64,000 bases of DNA from Anisus vortex (GCA_949126835.1 OX421495.1:32902860-32966859), one strand, 5' to 3'. Counted from the stretch's first letter, positions 24,131 through 35,939 are shown. A program made the numbers and translations. Notes: generated from the sequence alone by a model not told the origin.

Positions 24131-24611
24131 TAGGGTTGCCAGACACATGGGTGTCAAAAGAAGGACACCGAGATACAAAAAGGAGGACATTGTGTTTCAA
24201 TTGAATAGTTTCGCATTTAGCCCGCAATCAGTATAATTTTATTACAAGAGCTGCCACTAAGTTTAAATGTGTATTTGTAAACTGAGCAAGAACTTAAACA
24301 GTTTTGTTTAAAATAACATATAAATTCACTGTAGGCTGAAAGGCAGCTTGCATTTGTTTGGGCAACTTTAAAGCTCATGCACGAGTCTTCTAAAAAACGG
24401 ATATTTTCTTGTACAAATGATCACCTGTTTCTTAATTATATTCTTAACATGTTAATACTAATTTTAAAATTTATTTGTCCTTATGCCTACAAAACATGAA
24501 ATATTACAAAAGCTGGACATTTTAAAGGTATTGTGCTTTGCCTGCCGGACGTAGGACAAGAGTCTAAATAGGAGGACATGTCCTCCTTTTGCCGGACGTC
24601 TGGCAACCCTA
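24131..24611. mobile_element. 481-bp non-autonomous hAT element
   Basis: Both ends carry the 14-bp inverted repeat TAGGGTTGCCAGAC. The 8-bp flanks are gtctagct (24123-24130) and gtctagcg (24612-24619), matching at 7 of 8. The subterminal word ggaggacat recurs near both ends, as transposase-binding repeats often do. There is no transposase. It lies inside the PIF/Harbinger-like element. Confidence 0.9.
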
Positions 24612-24816
24612 GTCTAGCGAGATATGGTGGCTGGAATAACAAAGGAACACAAACACACCATACAAACTGTCTGCAGAGAACGTTCAGAAACCAAGTTTTT
24701 TTTCCGCTCAGTACATCTAAATTAAGCTATGCACCAGAGTCCGGCGTTCGTTATATATAAGCAATGGCTGGGATTGACAATAGAACTAAAAACAATGATA
24801 GGCCCTCGCCGAGACT

Positions 24817-24976
24817 ATAACTAATGTTTGCAAAGCATTGAATGAAGTGAATTTTGTGAATACAACATGGTTATTTTAAAAATATTTCCTTCAGAAAAAA
24901 ATAATTCTTGGACCACCCCCATGAAGTACGAAATACTTGGCCTACCTTATTTTCTTTTAACATCCCTAATTCTGAT
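24817..24976. mobile_element. Fragment of the BED-finger hAT family
   Basis: The text from gcaaagcattgaatgaag through aaaaatatttcc to the end ttttaacatccctaa parallels 25710-25937, whose end is ggttaacatcccta. The terminal word aacatcccta is the family's inverted-repeat end. This is an older, partial copy of the family at 38277-39036. Confidence 0.65.
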
Positions 24977-25128
24977 ATATAAACTAATATATTTTTGCTC
25001 ACTACGTTATAATAGATGAAATATAAAAATTAGGTCGATTAGGCTGCCTAAATTATTTAGTAATTTTTACGTTTTCATTTCTAATTTTCTGGAAAAATTT
25101 AATGAGATAAAAATGTATTAGTATCAGT

Positions 25129-25220
25129 GGCGTCGCCAGTATTGGTAGGAGTGGGGGGGGGGGGGCAAATAGTGCAAGCAAGGGGGACAGGGAAGGCAAC
25201 TACCGTGTGTATATAATCTG
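25129..25220. mobile_element. Possible orphan hAT end
   Basis: The word cagtggcgtcgccag followed by a G14 tract looks like a hAT terminus (compare cagtggcgtatttagg at 43364). No matching right end was found, so this may be a truncated insertion that removed the left end of the element starting at about 25224. Confidence 0.35.
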
Positions 25221-25223
25221 TGG

Positions 25224-25937
25224 CAAATGTGCGTAGTTTTGTAGGTATGTTTGAAAAATAGTTTAAATTTAATTAGTGATTTCAGGGCATTCAAGAGGTT
25301 GATTTTTTTTAATACATTATGATTTTGTACACTTTACCATAAAATTCTTAAGAACTTAAAAAATCTGGGCTAATTGATTAAAACCGATAATATAGCTTTC
25401 GATGGTGATAATCAAATTTGCGATTATCGTTGACCATAATATTAAAAAGCATATGAAGAGGATGACGATGTTAATCCAGGATGCTTAGTAGATGCGTAGG
25501 CAATCCAGTGGTACTGCCACTGCTCCTGCTTATCTGTTGGGAACATAGTTTACAACGAGCCATCGTTAAGAACGTTTTTTCTAAATTTTCCGACACAAAG
25601 GATTGTAACTGTAACTTAACATTTGGTTTGATGTTGTTTTTATCGCCAGCCATAGTTGGTATTTGGAAAAATGAAACACAATATCTACGACTAAATAGTG
25701 TTAGCAAGGCATTTCAAGAATGGTTTTGTGTGAATCCAACATTAGGCCTATTTATTAAAAATATTTCCATCAAACCCCCCCCCCCCCCCCAAAAAAAAAA
25801 GGCAGTGCTACTTGAAATAATGATTAGGCCTAGGCCTACCTCCCAACCAAGAAACCGAAATCTGGTTTTGGAAATCAAAACCGGTTTTCGGTTTAAAAAC
25901 CGGAATCCGGTATTTTGGTTTTCGGTTAACATCCCTA
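25224..25937 (-). mobile_element. BED-finger hAT derivative, left end lost
   Basis: From about 25224 (gtgcgtagttttgtagg) to the end ggttaacatcccta at 25937, this is the reverse complement of the element at 38277-39036, including gattatcgttgaccataa and gcatatgaagaggat. The other terminus is not visible. It contains a C16-A10 tract (25775-25800). Confidence 0.85.
25471..25707 (-). pseudogene. BED zinc finger remnant of a hAT transposase
   Basis: The 78-codon open frame on the minus strand contains MARCKLCSQQISRSSGSTTG followed by LPTHLL. This is the C-x2-C half and first His of a BED-type zinc finger, the DNA-binding N-terminus of hAT transposases. The second His, expected after about four residues, is in another frame, so the finger is broken. 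The same finger with both His residues is at 38590-38690. No catalytic transposase core is present. Confidence 0.75.
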
Positions 25938-26351
25938 GTTAAAATAGAAAGCTAATTTACAACTGGTGCACTATTTCCCCCTAAAATATTTGACAATTAA
26001 CATTGTAACAAAAGTGAAACATAGAATTAGACATGATTAAATATGATATATGAAAATAACAATAGCAAACATATGAGAATTATAGGCCTAGTCAATTTGA
26101 AATCTTTTTAACAAGTTTTAAAATGTATTACAATAAAATTAATTATAGTATAGACCTTTTCTTTTAAAATCTATTTTAAACATAAAAGCAAGCTCTAAAA
26201 TTGTGTTTCTTGTTTTGAGGGGGGGGGGGGTAACCAATTGTTGACGTAATTATATAGGGGGGGTCTCTGAAAGTTTGACAGTTGTTGACAAGGGGGAGGG
26301 GGGGAGGTAAAAATCGCCTAAAAATTGTTGACGTAATTAATGGACGTCCCC

Positions 26352-27135
26352 TTAGTAGAATTCTAGGCGTAACTTGACTAACTCAACAATTTATACAAAA
26401 TTTATGGTACAAACTGGTTATTAGAAATTTATAATAGAATTAACATTCGATTATTTCACTATTTAGTTTAAAAGAATGTTGGCTACAACATTTTCCTAAT
26501 GCAACAATTGTCATTAGGAGCCTAATTTTAAAAACAAGATCGGTTATTCATGAATTTTAGAATAATATCTGAGCCAAAATTTTCTAATTGAAGTAGGTCT
26601 ATATAGTTCCAGTGTATGGATGATTCACTAATACGCTACACCTATATTTAGTAGTGTATAAGGTATAGAACACTCGTCAACTAAACATTTTACTTCTTAT
26701 GCCCTAATCAAAGTTTTGGTAAATGTCGGGAATTAAACATGGAATGTCAATTACTGTTATTCGGCCTATCTGTGCTTTGGTCTCCAGGTATTTCTTGCTT
26801 CCGTCTAACATTTGTTTCTGTTTTTGTTATTATTTTGTTAAAGGAAATCTTTTCTGTCTAATACATTCTGCTGTTTGGTATATGATGTAGGCTTGGACAA
26901 CACGTTTTACGTTTTGTAGAGATCCCACACGTGTGCAATCTTCACTGGTTCCAATGTCAAGGCTTCGGTAAATATGTTGTCTCAATCTGTTGTGTTCAGA
27001 TCTAAAAGTAAAATTAATTGTGGGCTTTGTCGGGAAAGACTGAAAAGCCATGTTTTTTGGGTTGTGTCTGTTTGGCTATTTTGTTTTTTTTTTGTTTGGG
27101 GAGAGGGGGTATTTATTGTTTGATTCAGTTTAGGC
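26352..27135. other. AT-rich unique sequence
   Basis: No gene or known repeat. The open frame on the minus strand at 26830-27051 has no recognisable domain. A T-rich then G-rich stretch precedes the 29-bp array. Confidence 0.5.
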
Positions 27136-28708
27136 CGGATCTAACCAATCAGCGATCTGTCAGCTAGAGCTAGCGAATCGGCGATTTGTCAGCTAGATCT
27201 AGCCAATCAGCGATGTATCAGCTAGAACTAGCCAATCGGCGATGTGTCAGCCAATCGACGATGTGTCAATTAAATCTAGCCATTCGGCGATGTGTCAGCT
27301 AGATCTAGAAAATCATCGATGTATCAGCTAGATGTAGCCAATCGGCGATGTTTCATCTAAATCTAGACGATCGGCGATGTATCAGCTAGATCTAGCCAAT
27401 CGGCGATGTGTCAGCTAGATCTAGCCAAAGGGGGTTTTGTGTCAGCTAGATCTAGCAAATCGGCGATGTGTCAGCCGATCGGCGATGTATCGGCTAGATC
27501 TAGCCAATCGGCGATGTGTCAGCTAGATCTAGCAAATCTGCGATGTGTCAGCCAATCTGCGATGTGTCAGCTAGATCTAGCCAATCGGCGATGTGTCATC
27601 TAGATCTAGCCAATCGGCGATGTGTCAGCCAATCGACGATGTGTCAGCTAGATCTAGCCAATCGGCGATGTGTCAGCTAGATCTATCCAATTAGCAATGT
27701 GTCAGCTAGATCTAGAAAATCATCGATGTATCAGCTAGATTAAGCCAATCGGCGATGTTTCATCTAGATCTAGACGATCGGCGATGTGTCAGCTAGATCT
27801 AGCCAATCAGCGATGTATCAGCTAGATCTAGCCAATCAGCGATGTGTCAGCTAGATCTAGCCAATCAGCGATGTGTCAGCTAGATCTAGCCAATCAGCGA
27901 TGTGTCAGCTAGATCTAGCGAATCGGCGATGTGTCAGCTAGGTCTAGCCAATCAGCGATGTGTCAGCTAGATCTAGCCAATCAGCGATGTGTCAGCTAGA
28001 TCTAGACGATCGGCGATGTGTCAGCTAGATCTAGCCAATCAGCGATGTGTCAGCTAGATCTAGCCAATCAGCGATGTGTCAGCTAGATCTAGCCAATCAG
28101 CGATGTGTCAGCTAGATCTAGCGAATCGGCGATGTGTCAGCTAGATCTAGCAAATCGGCGATGTGTCAGCCAATCGACGATGTGTCAGCTAGATCTAGCC
28201 AATCAGCGATGTTTCATCTAGATCTAGCAAATCGACGATGTGTCAGCTAGATCTAGCCAATCGGCGATGTGTCAGCTAGATCTAGCCAATCAGCGATGTG
28301 TCAGCTAGATCTAGCCAATCAGCGATGTGTCAGCTAGATCTAGCCAATCAGCGATGTGTCAGCTAGATCTAGCGAATCGGCGATGTGTCAGCTAGATCTA
28401 GCAAATCGGCGATGTGTCAGCCAATCGGCGATGTGTCAGCTATATCTAGCCAATCAGCGATGTGTCAGCTAGATCTAGTAAATCGGCGATGTGTCAGCTA
28501 TATCTAGCCAATCAGCGATGTGTCAGCTATATCTAGCCAATCGGCGATGTGTCAGCTAGATCTAGCCAATCAGCGATGTGTCAGCTATATCTAGCCAATC
28601 GGCGATGTGTCAGCTAGATCTAGCCAATCAGCGATGTGTCAGCTAGATCTAGTCAATCGGCCAATTGTAAGCTCCATCTAGTCAATCGGCCATGTATCAG
28701 CTAGATCT
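27136..28708. repeat. 29-bp satellite with a palindromic core, about 54 units
   Basis: The unit reads agctagatctagccaatc followed by ggcgatgtgtc. It holds the palindrome GCTAGATCTAGC, including a BglII site (AGATCT), in most copies. Some units are 19 bp and lack exactly the 10-bp palindrome CTAGATCTAG (near 27247, 27468, 27548, 27625, 28166 and 28417). Variants alternate between aatcggcg and aatcagcg. It is more diverged than the next 29-bp array. Confidence 0.96.
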
Positions 28709-29322
28709 TTTTCTACTATTTCGATATTTTGTTTCCTCTGCGGATAAACGTTTTGTTTATCACATTTTTATGGACTAGAGAATTGTTTAATTAATCAACA
28801 GAAAAATAATTTTAGGGACAGCATTTGTCAACATTTTTACATGTGGACATTTTTAATGGATACTTGTTTTTTTTTCTCAGCTGACAGGGCAAGAATGTAG
28901 ATTGCATGGCATATAATTCCCACCACCACCTACCAATTTCTCTGTTCTGACGTTTCTATTGTACTCAACTCTTATCATGGCTAGTTGAGGTTACGTGGAA
29001 TTCACGGTTCGTAGTGAATTCATAACTTATAATAGAATTAATTTTAAACTTCTCATGAATTCATGGAACTAAAATAAATGTATATTTATTATATCTTTTT
29101 TATTGTGAATCTCTAGTCATGGTAAATGCATGAATCAAAACTTATTCATTATTCATAATCAATTCATTGACATTAACAATGTAAACAATTATTTAGTTCA
29201 TCGTAGTTAAACATAGTAGGCCTACACAGCAGCCACAAAAAAAATAAAGGGAAAGTAAAAAGGCATTGTTGGTTAGGGCTAGTGAAATAAGTGTTAATCG
29301 ATTTCTATTGCCATTGTGTACA
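28709..29322. other. AT-rich unique sequence
   Basis: No recognisable gene. It contains repeated aattcat/gaattcat words at about 29000-29170 and TAGGCCTA at 29217. Confidence 0.5.
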
Positions 29323-29505
29323 AGGAGATTGGGTGGCAAGCACAATGCTCAGCCACCTTTACTTTTCTCCAACTAATACCAGGAATGCATCAAGGATGTG
29401 TAGACTCAGAGACACGGGGAAAAGGAAATCGGCGATTATCTTGGATTCAAACTCGGGGCCCTTCGGAATGGCTTTTCGAACGCACTGCCATCGAGACCTC
29501 AAAAT
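29323..29505 (-). mobile_element. tRNA-derived SINE, antisense, diverged
   Basis: In reverse order, gtggcaagcacaatgctcag, ccacctttacttttctcc, gtagactcagagacac, a decayed B box (ggattcaaactcgg) and cgaacgcactgcc match the SINE at 42920-45965. The tail is not clear. Confidence 0.7.
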
Positions 29506-29660
29506 ATAAAGATATTTATAAAGATATTTGTTTAATGAGAGAAAAGAAATAATTTTCTTCTAACAAGACAGCTGGTGTAAATATTTCTAAACATGGAAAA
29601 AAACAACACCGGGGTTAGTAATTCAACGCTTTGTCTATGGACCACTGAAGACATCGCTAC

Positions 29661-32241
29661 ATCCTACCACTAAGTCCGTGCAGTTATACATCCTACCACT
29701 AAGTCCGTGCAGTTATACATCCTACCACTAAGTCCGTGCAGTTATACATCCTACCACTAAGTCCGTGCAGTTATACATCCTACCACTAAGTCCGTGCAGT
29801 TATACATCCTACCACTAAGTCCGTGCAGTTATACATCCTACCACTAAGTCCGTGCAGTTATACATCCTACCACTAAGTCCGTGCAGTTATACATCCTACC
29901 ACTAAGTCCGTGCAGTTATACATCCTACCACTAAGTCCGTGCAGTTATACATCCTACCACTAAGTCCGTGCAGTTATACATCCTACCACTAAGTCCGTGC
30001 AGTTATACATCCTACCACTAAGTCCGTGCAGTTATACATCCTACCACTAAGTCCGTGCAGTTATACATCCTACCACTAAGTCCGTGCAGTTATACATCCT
30101 ACCACTAAGTCCGTGCAGTTATACATCCTACCACTAAGTCCGTGCAGTTATACATCCTACCACTAAGTCCGTGCAGTTATACATCCTACCACTAAGTCCG
30201 TGCAGTTATACATCCTACCACTAAGTCCGTGCAGTTATACATCCTACCACTAAGTCCGTGCAGTTATACATCCTACCACTAAGTCCGTGCAGTTATACAT
30301 CCTACCACTAAGTCCGTGCAGTTATACATCCTACCACTAAGTCCGTGCAGTTATACATCCTACCACTAAGTCCGTGCAGTTATACATCCTACCACTAAGT
30401 CCGTGCAGTTATACATCCTACCACTAAGTCCGTGCAGTTATACATCCTACCACTAAGTCCGTGCAGTTATACATCCTACCACTAAGTCCGTGCAGTTATA
30501 CATCCTACCACTAAGTCCGTGCAGTTATACATCCTACCACTAAGTCCGTGCAGTTATACATCCTACCACTAAGTCCGTGCAGTTATACATCCTACCACTA
30601 AGTCCGTGCAGTTATACATCCTACCACTAAGTCCGTGCAGTTATACATCCTACCACTAAGTCCGTGCAGTTATACATCCTACCACTAAGTCCGTGCAGTT
30701 ATACATCCTACCACTAAGTCCGTGCAGTTATACATCCTACCACTAAGTCCGTGCAGTTATACATCCTACCACTAAGTCCGTGCAGTTATACATCCTACCA
30801 CTAAGTCCGTGCAGTTATACATCCTACCACTAAGTCCGTGCAGTTATACATCCTACCACTAAGTCCGTGCAGTTATACATCCTACCACTAAGTCCGTGCA
30901 GTTATACATCCTACCACTAAGTCCGTGCAGTTATACATCCTACCACTAAGTCCGTGCAGTTATACATCCTACCACTAAGTCCGTGCAGTTATACATCCTA
31001 CCACTAAGTCCGTGCAGTTATACATCCTACCACTAAGTCCGTGCAGTTATACATCCTACCACTAAATCCGTGCAGTTATACATCCTACCACTAAGTCCGT
31101 GCAGTTATACATCCTACCACTAAGTCCGTGCAGTTATACATCCTACCACTAAGTCCGTGCAGTTATACATCCTACCACTAAGTCCGTGCAGTTATACATC
31201 CTACCACTAAGTCCGTGCAGTTATACATCCTACCACTAAGTCCGTGCAGTTATACATCCTACCACTAAGTCCGTGCAGTTATACATCCTACCACTAAGTC
31301 CGTGCAGTTATACATCCTACCACTAAGTCCGTGCAGTTATACATCCTACCACTAAGTCCGTGCAGTTATACATCCTACCACTAAGTCCGTGCAGTTATAC
31401 ATCCTACCACTAAGTCCGTGCAGTTATACATCCTACCACTAAGTCCGTGCAGTTATACATCCTACCACTAAGTCCGTGCAGTTATACATCCTACCACTAA
31501 GTCCGTGCAGTTATACATCCTACCACTAAGTCCGTGCAGTTATACATCCTACCACTAAGTCCGTGCAGTTATACATCCTACCACTAAGTCCGTGCAGTTA
31601 TACATCCTACCACTAAGTCCGTGCAGTTATACATCCTACCACTAAGTCCGTGCAGTTATACATCCTACCACTAAGTCCGTGCAGTTATACATCCTACCAC
31701 TAAGTCCGTGCAGTTATACATCCTACCACTAAGTCCGTGCAGTTATACATCCTACCACTAAGTCCGTGCAGTTATACATCCTACCACTAAGTCCGTGCAG
31801 TTATACATCCTACCACTAAGTCCGTGCAGTTATACATCCTACCACTAAGTCCGTGCAGTTATACATCCTACCACTAAGTCCGTGCAGTTATACATCCTAC
31901 CACTAAGTCCGTGCAGTTATACATCCTACCACTAAGTCCGTGCAGTTATACATCCTACCACTAAGTCCGTGCAGTTATACATCCTACCACTAAGTCCGTG
32001 CAGTTATACATCCTACCACTAAGTCCGTGCAGTTATACATCCTACCACTAAGTCCGTGCAGTTATACATCCTACCACTAAGTCCGTGCAGTTATACATCC
32101 TACCACTAAGTCCGTGCAGTTATACATCCTACCACTAAGTCCGTGCAGTTATACATCCTACCACTAAGTCCGTGCAGTTATACATCCTACCACTAAGTCC
32201 GTGCAGTTATACATCCTACCACTAAGTCCGTGCAGTTATAC
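29661..32241. repeat. 29-bp satellite, exactly 89 near-identical copies
   Basis: The unit is atcctaccactaagtccg followed by tgcagttatac. The span 29661-32241 is 2581 bp, or 89 x 29. By eye, the only difference in the whole array is a G-to-A at 31066. There is no frame with a long open reading, because 29 is not a multiple of three and stops occur. Such uniformity points to very recent amplification or strong homogenisation; an assembly artefact in copy number is also possible. Confidence 0.98.
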
Positions 32242-32459
32242 GCTTGAGAAGATACAGGAGAGCTTGGGAAGAGCTACTAGTAGAGTATGCTCCCTAGAGG
32301 AGCATAAAGGAGATTGCGCCCCCCTCTCCCACGCCCCAGCAAACAACCTCTGTTTTTTTTTATATTCTAGTTGTTAGGGCATCAAATAACTCAAAGAGAG
32401 AAAGTTATATGAAGCCATCAGACAGGTTGATGTGTGGTTTGAAATTATAAGCTTGGGTA
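32242..32459. other. Unique spacer
   Basis: Short unique sequence between the 29-bp array and the GATA tract, with no gene seen. Confidence 0.5.
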
Positions 32460-33065
32460 TATGGACAGACAGATAGAGAGACTCTGATGAACAGTCTGTC
32501 TGACTGACGTACTCACGGACAGACAGAAGGGTGGATTGAGGGGGGGGGATGATTCAATGGGACAAATAGAAGAATATAATACAAGTAAAAAAAACTCGTA
32601 AATCGAAAGATCGAAATAAAGATAAAAATATAGAAATATAAAAAGATAGAAAGGTATAAAGAGAGAAAAATAGAAAACAGAAAGATAGAATGATAGGAGT
32701 ATGATTGGATGGTTTTAAGGCTGAATAGACAGACTTTTAGACATTTAGATAGATAGAAGGATGGATTGAAATCGATAGATAAATGGGCCGACAGATAGAC
32801 AGGCAGAAGGCAGATGAAAGCAAGTTAAGTGATCGATAGATCGACAGATAAATGGATAGATAGATAGGTAGGTAGGTAGGTAGATAGATAGATAAAAAAA
32901 GATTGATAGATAAATATCGATAGATAAATAGATTAGATAAATAATAAAAAAGATATAAAGATAAATAGATATATATCTAGAAAAATCTAGATAGATAAAT
33001 AGTTAGATAGATAAATAGATACATAGATGGATAGATAGATAGATAAATAGATAGGTAGATACATT

Positions 33066-33149
<84 letters not shown>

Positions 33150-33153
33150 CATT

Positions 33154-33249
<96 letters not shown>

Positions 33250-33255
33250 AATAAA
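32460..33255. repeat. GATA/GACA compound microsatellite
   Basis: Degenerate gaca and gata words (32460-33060) lead into nearly pure (GATA)n from 33063 to about 33238, interrupted by gatacatt at about 33147. The minus-strand open frames of repeated Tyr-Leu-Ser-Ile are simply the translated tetramer. Confidence 0.96.
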
Positions 33256-33257
33256 TA

Positions 33258-33400
33258 GATAATAATAATAATAATAATAATATTTGTATAGCGCTGCCAA
33301 CAAACATAATGTAAGCTTAGAGCGCGTTTAACATACAACTAAGAATACGGATATTACCCTAGGCCAGGTGACAGAGCTAAATTGTCAGATAAATAAATAG
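33258..33400 (-). mobile_element. 3' end of an L2/CR1-like LINE (antisense)
   Basis: Read on the minus strand, the text ends ggcagcgctatacaaatatt followed by (ATT)n. The LINE fragment at 34932-35834 ends very similarly (gcgctataaaagtgctc then (ATT)n). Only the 3' end is present. The left boundary merges with the GATA tract. Confidence 0.6.
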
Positions 33401-34264
33401 AAGGATGGATGCATGGAAATTGATAGATTAGCCGACAGAAAGACAGACAGATGAAAAGGCTGACAGACTTATGGGTGTAGGAACGAATGGATGTGTGGAT
33501 GTTTGGTTGGCCGGACAGACAGAGATAATAAAAGATAGATTGAATGCGTGATTGATTGACATAACTATACTTTGAAATGATTGAGGGATTAGCTAGACAA
33601 GATCGTGAGACTCCTCAAACAAGATACAATGCATGTAGAGGCATAGAAGATGTAAGAAATCCTGCAGTCCACAATAAGCAGAACTCTTAAATGCAGGATT
33701 TACAGAGCTACCGTACTTGTTTCTCCTTCTGTCTGTGTCACGCTAACATTGTTTACAAATCCTGACACACCAGATCAACATGTGCTTGTTGTTGGTATTG
33801 TGTGTGCTGTTTTTGTTTTTGTTGTTGTTTTTATAATACGCTATAACGTCATTGTTTTCAGAGTTACAAAAGTTATGAATTTATTACTGGAAAGGTCGAT
33901 GAGATGATAACTGGACATAAATTCCCAAGTAATGATGCATAGTTCGATTCACAGTTTGTTGTTTTTTGCTTTTTTTTTTTAAATTATGTTTTCTTAATTT
34001 TTGTTTGTTTGTGAAACCTCCCCAGCCCCGCGCCAGAGGTCCCGCCATAGTAGAGTGGATGGACTATAGCTAGTTCAGCAGAAATTATTATGTTCTAGTT
34101 TATTAATTTAGAATGGACTCAATTTTTTGAATCGTTAGTTAAGCTGGTCAAATGCCACTCATTAATAGAACAATTACAATACGTAAGGTAATCAACTAGC
34201 CAATGGGTACTACTTTAAGTAGGCCTACCATGTTAATGTAGCAATAATGGGCATTAGAGGTACA
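33401..34264. other. Unique sequence with simple-repeat patches
   Basis: No gene recognised. GATA/GACA-like words continue to about 33540, then AT-rich DNA with T- and GTT-rich stretches (33800-34010). TAGGCCTA occurs at 34220. Confidence 0.5.
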
Positions 34265-34931
34265 CAAGCCCGTTAGGATTGAGATTTTGATCTCAATATA
34301 ACTGAAATGTCTTTTAATATTTACTGTTTATATTATAATTAGTAATGTATAGTATATATTGTTGAGCAGAATTGATAAGTAGTAATCATACAAAAAGGGT
34401 AGTTAATGCTGTGAATATACATATACATACTTAAATCATACAATATTTAAATAATTTTTAAATACTTTTTACAGTTTGATCATTTCAAAGTTATAAATTG
34501 TAAGCCTTTTACTCTTTTATGAAATTTAAAAAAAAGAAACATTATAAATATTAGCACAAATAAAACAGGTTAATTATCCCCCTTTAATAGATATCAGAAA
34601 TAGAAAAAACCCGTTTCCACGTTTGATTCAATAGTCATGCCAAACAAGTCATATTTTGTAATATAACAAATATTAATGACTAGTTATTATTCTTATTCCA
34701 CCATTATGTTATTCCTTACAAGATTTAATTATTGGAGGATTAAAATAATTTACGTTAAACTGTTGTAGGCCTAAATAAACATTTCCTGCATCAATTGTTT
34801 GTCCATTTAAGGAGTTTGTCTTTTAAACATTAAAAATTACAAAAATTACATAATATTAAATAAGTCTCTTATATTTAGCCTACTAAATTAATTATTAATA
34901 CAAGTAAATTTGTTTTAGAATTACTATATTT

Positions 34932-35834
34932 CTGTGCTGCGGCTGTAAAATCTCTTGAAGACTGCTGCCTGTCAGTGAAATCGTGGATGGTGAAAAATAG
35001 GCTAAAGCTAAATGATGATAAAACAGTGGCAATATTGTGTGGGTCTCATGCTAAACTTAAAACCTCTAAGCTAGAAGCAATAAAAGTTGGCACTGCTGAA
35101 ATTACCTTATCTGACTATGTAAAAGATCTTGGCTTGTTTATTGACAGTAAACTTTCAATGACTACCCATGTCAGCTCTGTCGTCCGGGCATGCTCTATGC
35201 AATTACGAGCCTTAGGTCAATTGCGACCTCATCTAAACAAGAAAACAGCAAATGCTGTTGCCGTCTCTCTTATTCTTTCAAGACTTGATTATTGCAACAG
35301 CTGCTTGTGGGGGATTCCAAAAAAGCAGATTGAGAGACTCCAGAAGGTGCAAAATAATGCTGCACGCATAGTATCTCTGGTCGAGAGGTCCGCTCACATC
35401 ACCCCTATACTTAGGGATCTCCACTGGCTCCCCGTGCAAAAGCGAATTGAATTTAAGCTTCTTTCCCTGGCATTCAGCTGCTTGGATGGCACTGCACCTA
35501 GCTATCTTCAAAACATTCTTACAACATATGTTCCAGCAAGAGATCTCCGTTCAAGTGAAAAGTCATTACTCAGGACTCCCAGTCTTATTGGGCATAGAAA
35601 GAAAACCTTTGGAGTGCGCGCCTTTGAGGCGGTGGTGCCCGTATTATGGAACAATTTGCCTATTTCACTAAGGCAAACTGAAGCAAAGTCTTTTAAAAAG
35701 AACCTAAAGTCCTATATGTTTAAGTAATCATTGTCTAATTTGTGCTCCTGTATCTATGTCATGACAGCGCACTGAGCATGCTATTATAGCATGGATAGTT
35801 GCGCTATAAAAGTGCTCATTATTATTATTATTAT
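34932..35834 (+). mobile_element. L2/CR1-like LINE insertion, 5'-truncated, with 7-bp target duplication
   Basis: The word tatattt occurs on both sides (34925-34931 and 35835-35841), and the sister element at 49096-50753 reads straight through without the insertion. This gives exact borders. The insert carries an RT C-terminal coding segment, a short 3' UTR with gcgctataaaagtgctc, and an (ATT)n tail. The 5' truncation is the usual result of target-primed reverse transcription. Confidence 0.9.
34933..35727 (+). CDS. C-terminal part of non-LTR reverse transcriptase, frame still open
   Basis: One uninterrupted frame runs from the truncation point to the TAA at 35725-35727. It starts within the RT just beyond the palm, reading VKNRLKLNDDKTVAILCG, then YVKDLGLFIDSKLSMTTHV, SRLDYCNSCLWGIP, RLQKVQNNAARIV, LHWLPVQKRIEFKLLSL and FEAVVPVLWNNLP. 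These blocks are typical of the region after the catalytic box in L2, CR1 and Jockey group LINEs. The fingers, palm catalytic residues and endonuclease are missing, so the piece cannot act alone. The lack of stops over about 265 codons suggests a fairly young insertion. The GTG at 34975 is only a nominal start; there is no real one. Confidence 0.87.
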   Translation, partial: CAAAVKSLEDCCLSVKSWMVKNRLKLNDDKTVAILCGSHAKLKTSKLEAIKVGTAEITLSDYVKDLGLFIDSKLSMTTHVSSVVRACSMQLRALGQLRPHLNKKTANAVAVSLILSRLDYCNSCLWGIPKKQIERLQKVQNNAARIVSLVERSAHITPILRDLHWLPVQKRIEFKLLSLAFSCLDGTAPSYLQNILTTYVPARDLRSSEKSLLRTPSLIGHRKKTFGVRAFEAVVPVLWNNLPISLRQTEAKSFKKNLKSYMFK

Positions 35835-35939
35835 TATATTTATGTTTAATTAAAGAAGATGAGCATACAAACTCTTTTAAATGTAATGTCTGTATAAATT
35901 TATGGGCATCTTGTCTTGAATGCTCTTCGCTAATTGTAT

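Larger units (their letters stand above)
23758..26351. mobile_element. PIF/Harbinger-like element with nested hAT copies
   Basis: Both ends carry the same perfect 27-bp inverted repeat beginning GGGGACGTCCATTAATTACG, at 23758-23784 and 26325-26351. The flanks are TTA on both sides (23755-23757 and 26352-26354), a three-base target duplication as in PIF/Harbinger. Next to each end lies a G-rich block with tttgacaattgttgaca or tttgacagttgttgaca. No Harbinger transposase is seen; the interior is AT-rich and filled by at least two hAT-derived pieces. The superfamily call rests on the 3-bp duplication and end sequence. Confidence 0.75.

Noticed and set aside
23780..26330. G-rich blocks as regulatory G-quadruplexes
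   Set aside because: They lie symmetrically at the ends of a transposon and are better explained as part of its subterminal sequence.
29661..32241. CRISPR-like array (29-bp regular repeats)
   Set aside because: Units are directly adjacent with no unique spacers, there are no cas genes, and the DNA is eukaryotic. It is a head-to-tail satellite.
32977..33338. Repeated Tyr-Leu-Ser-Ile open frames
   Set aside because: Simple translation of (GATA)n in three frames.
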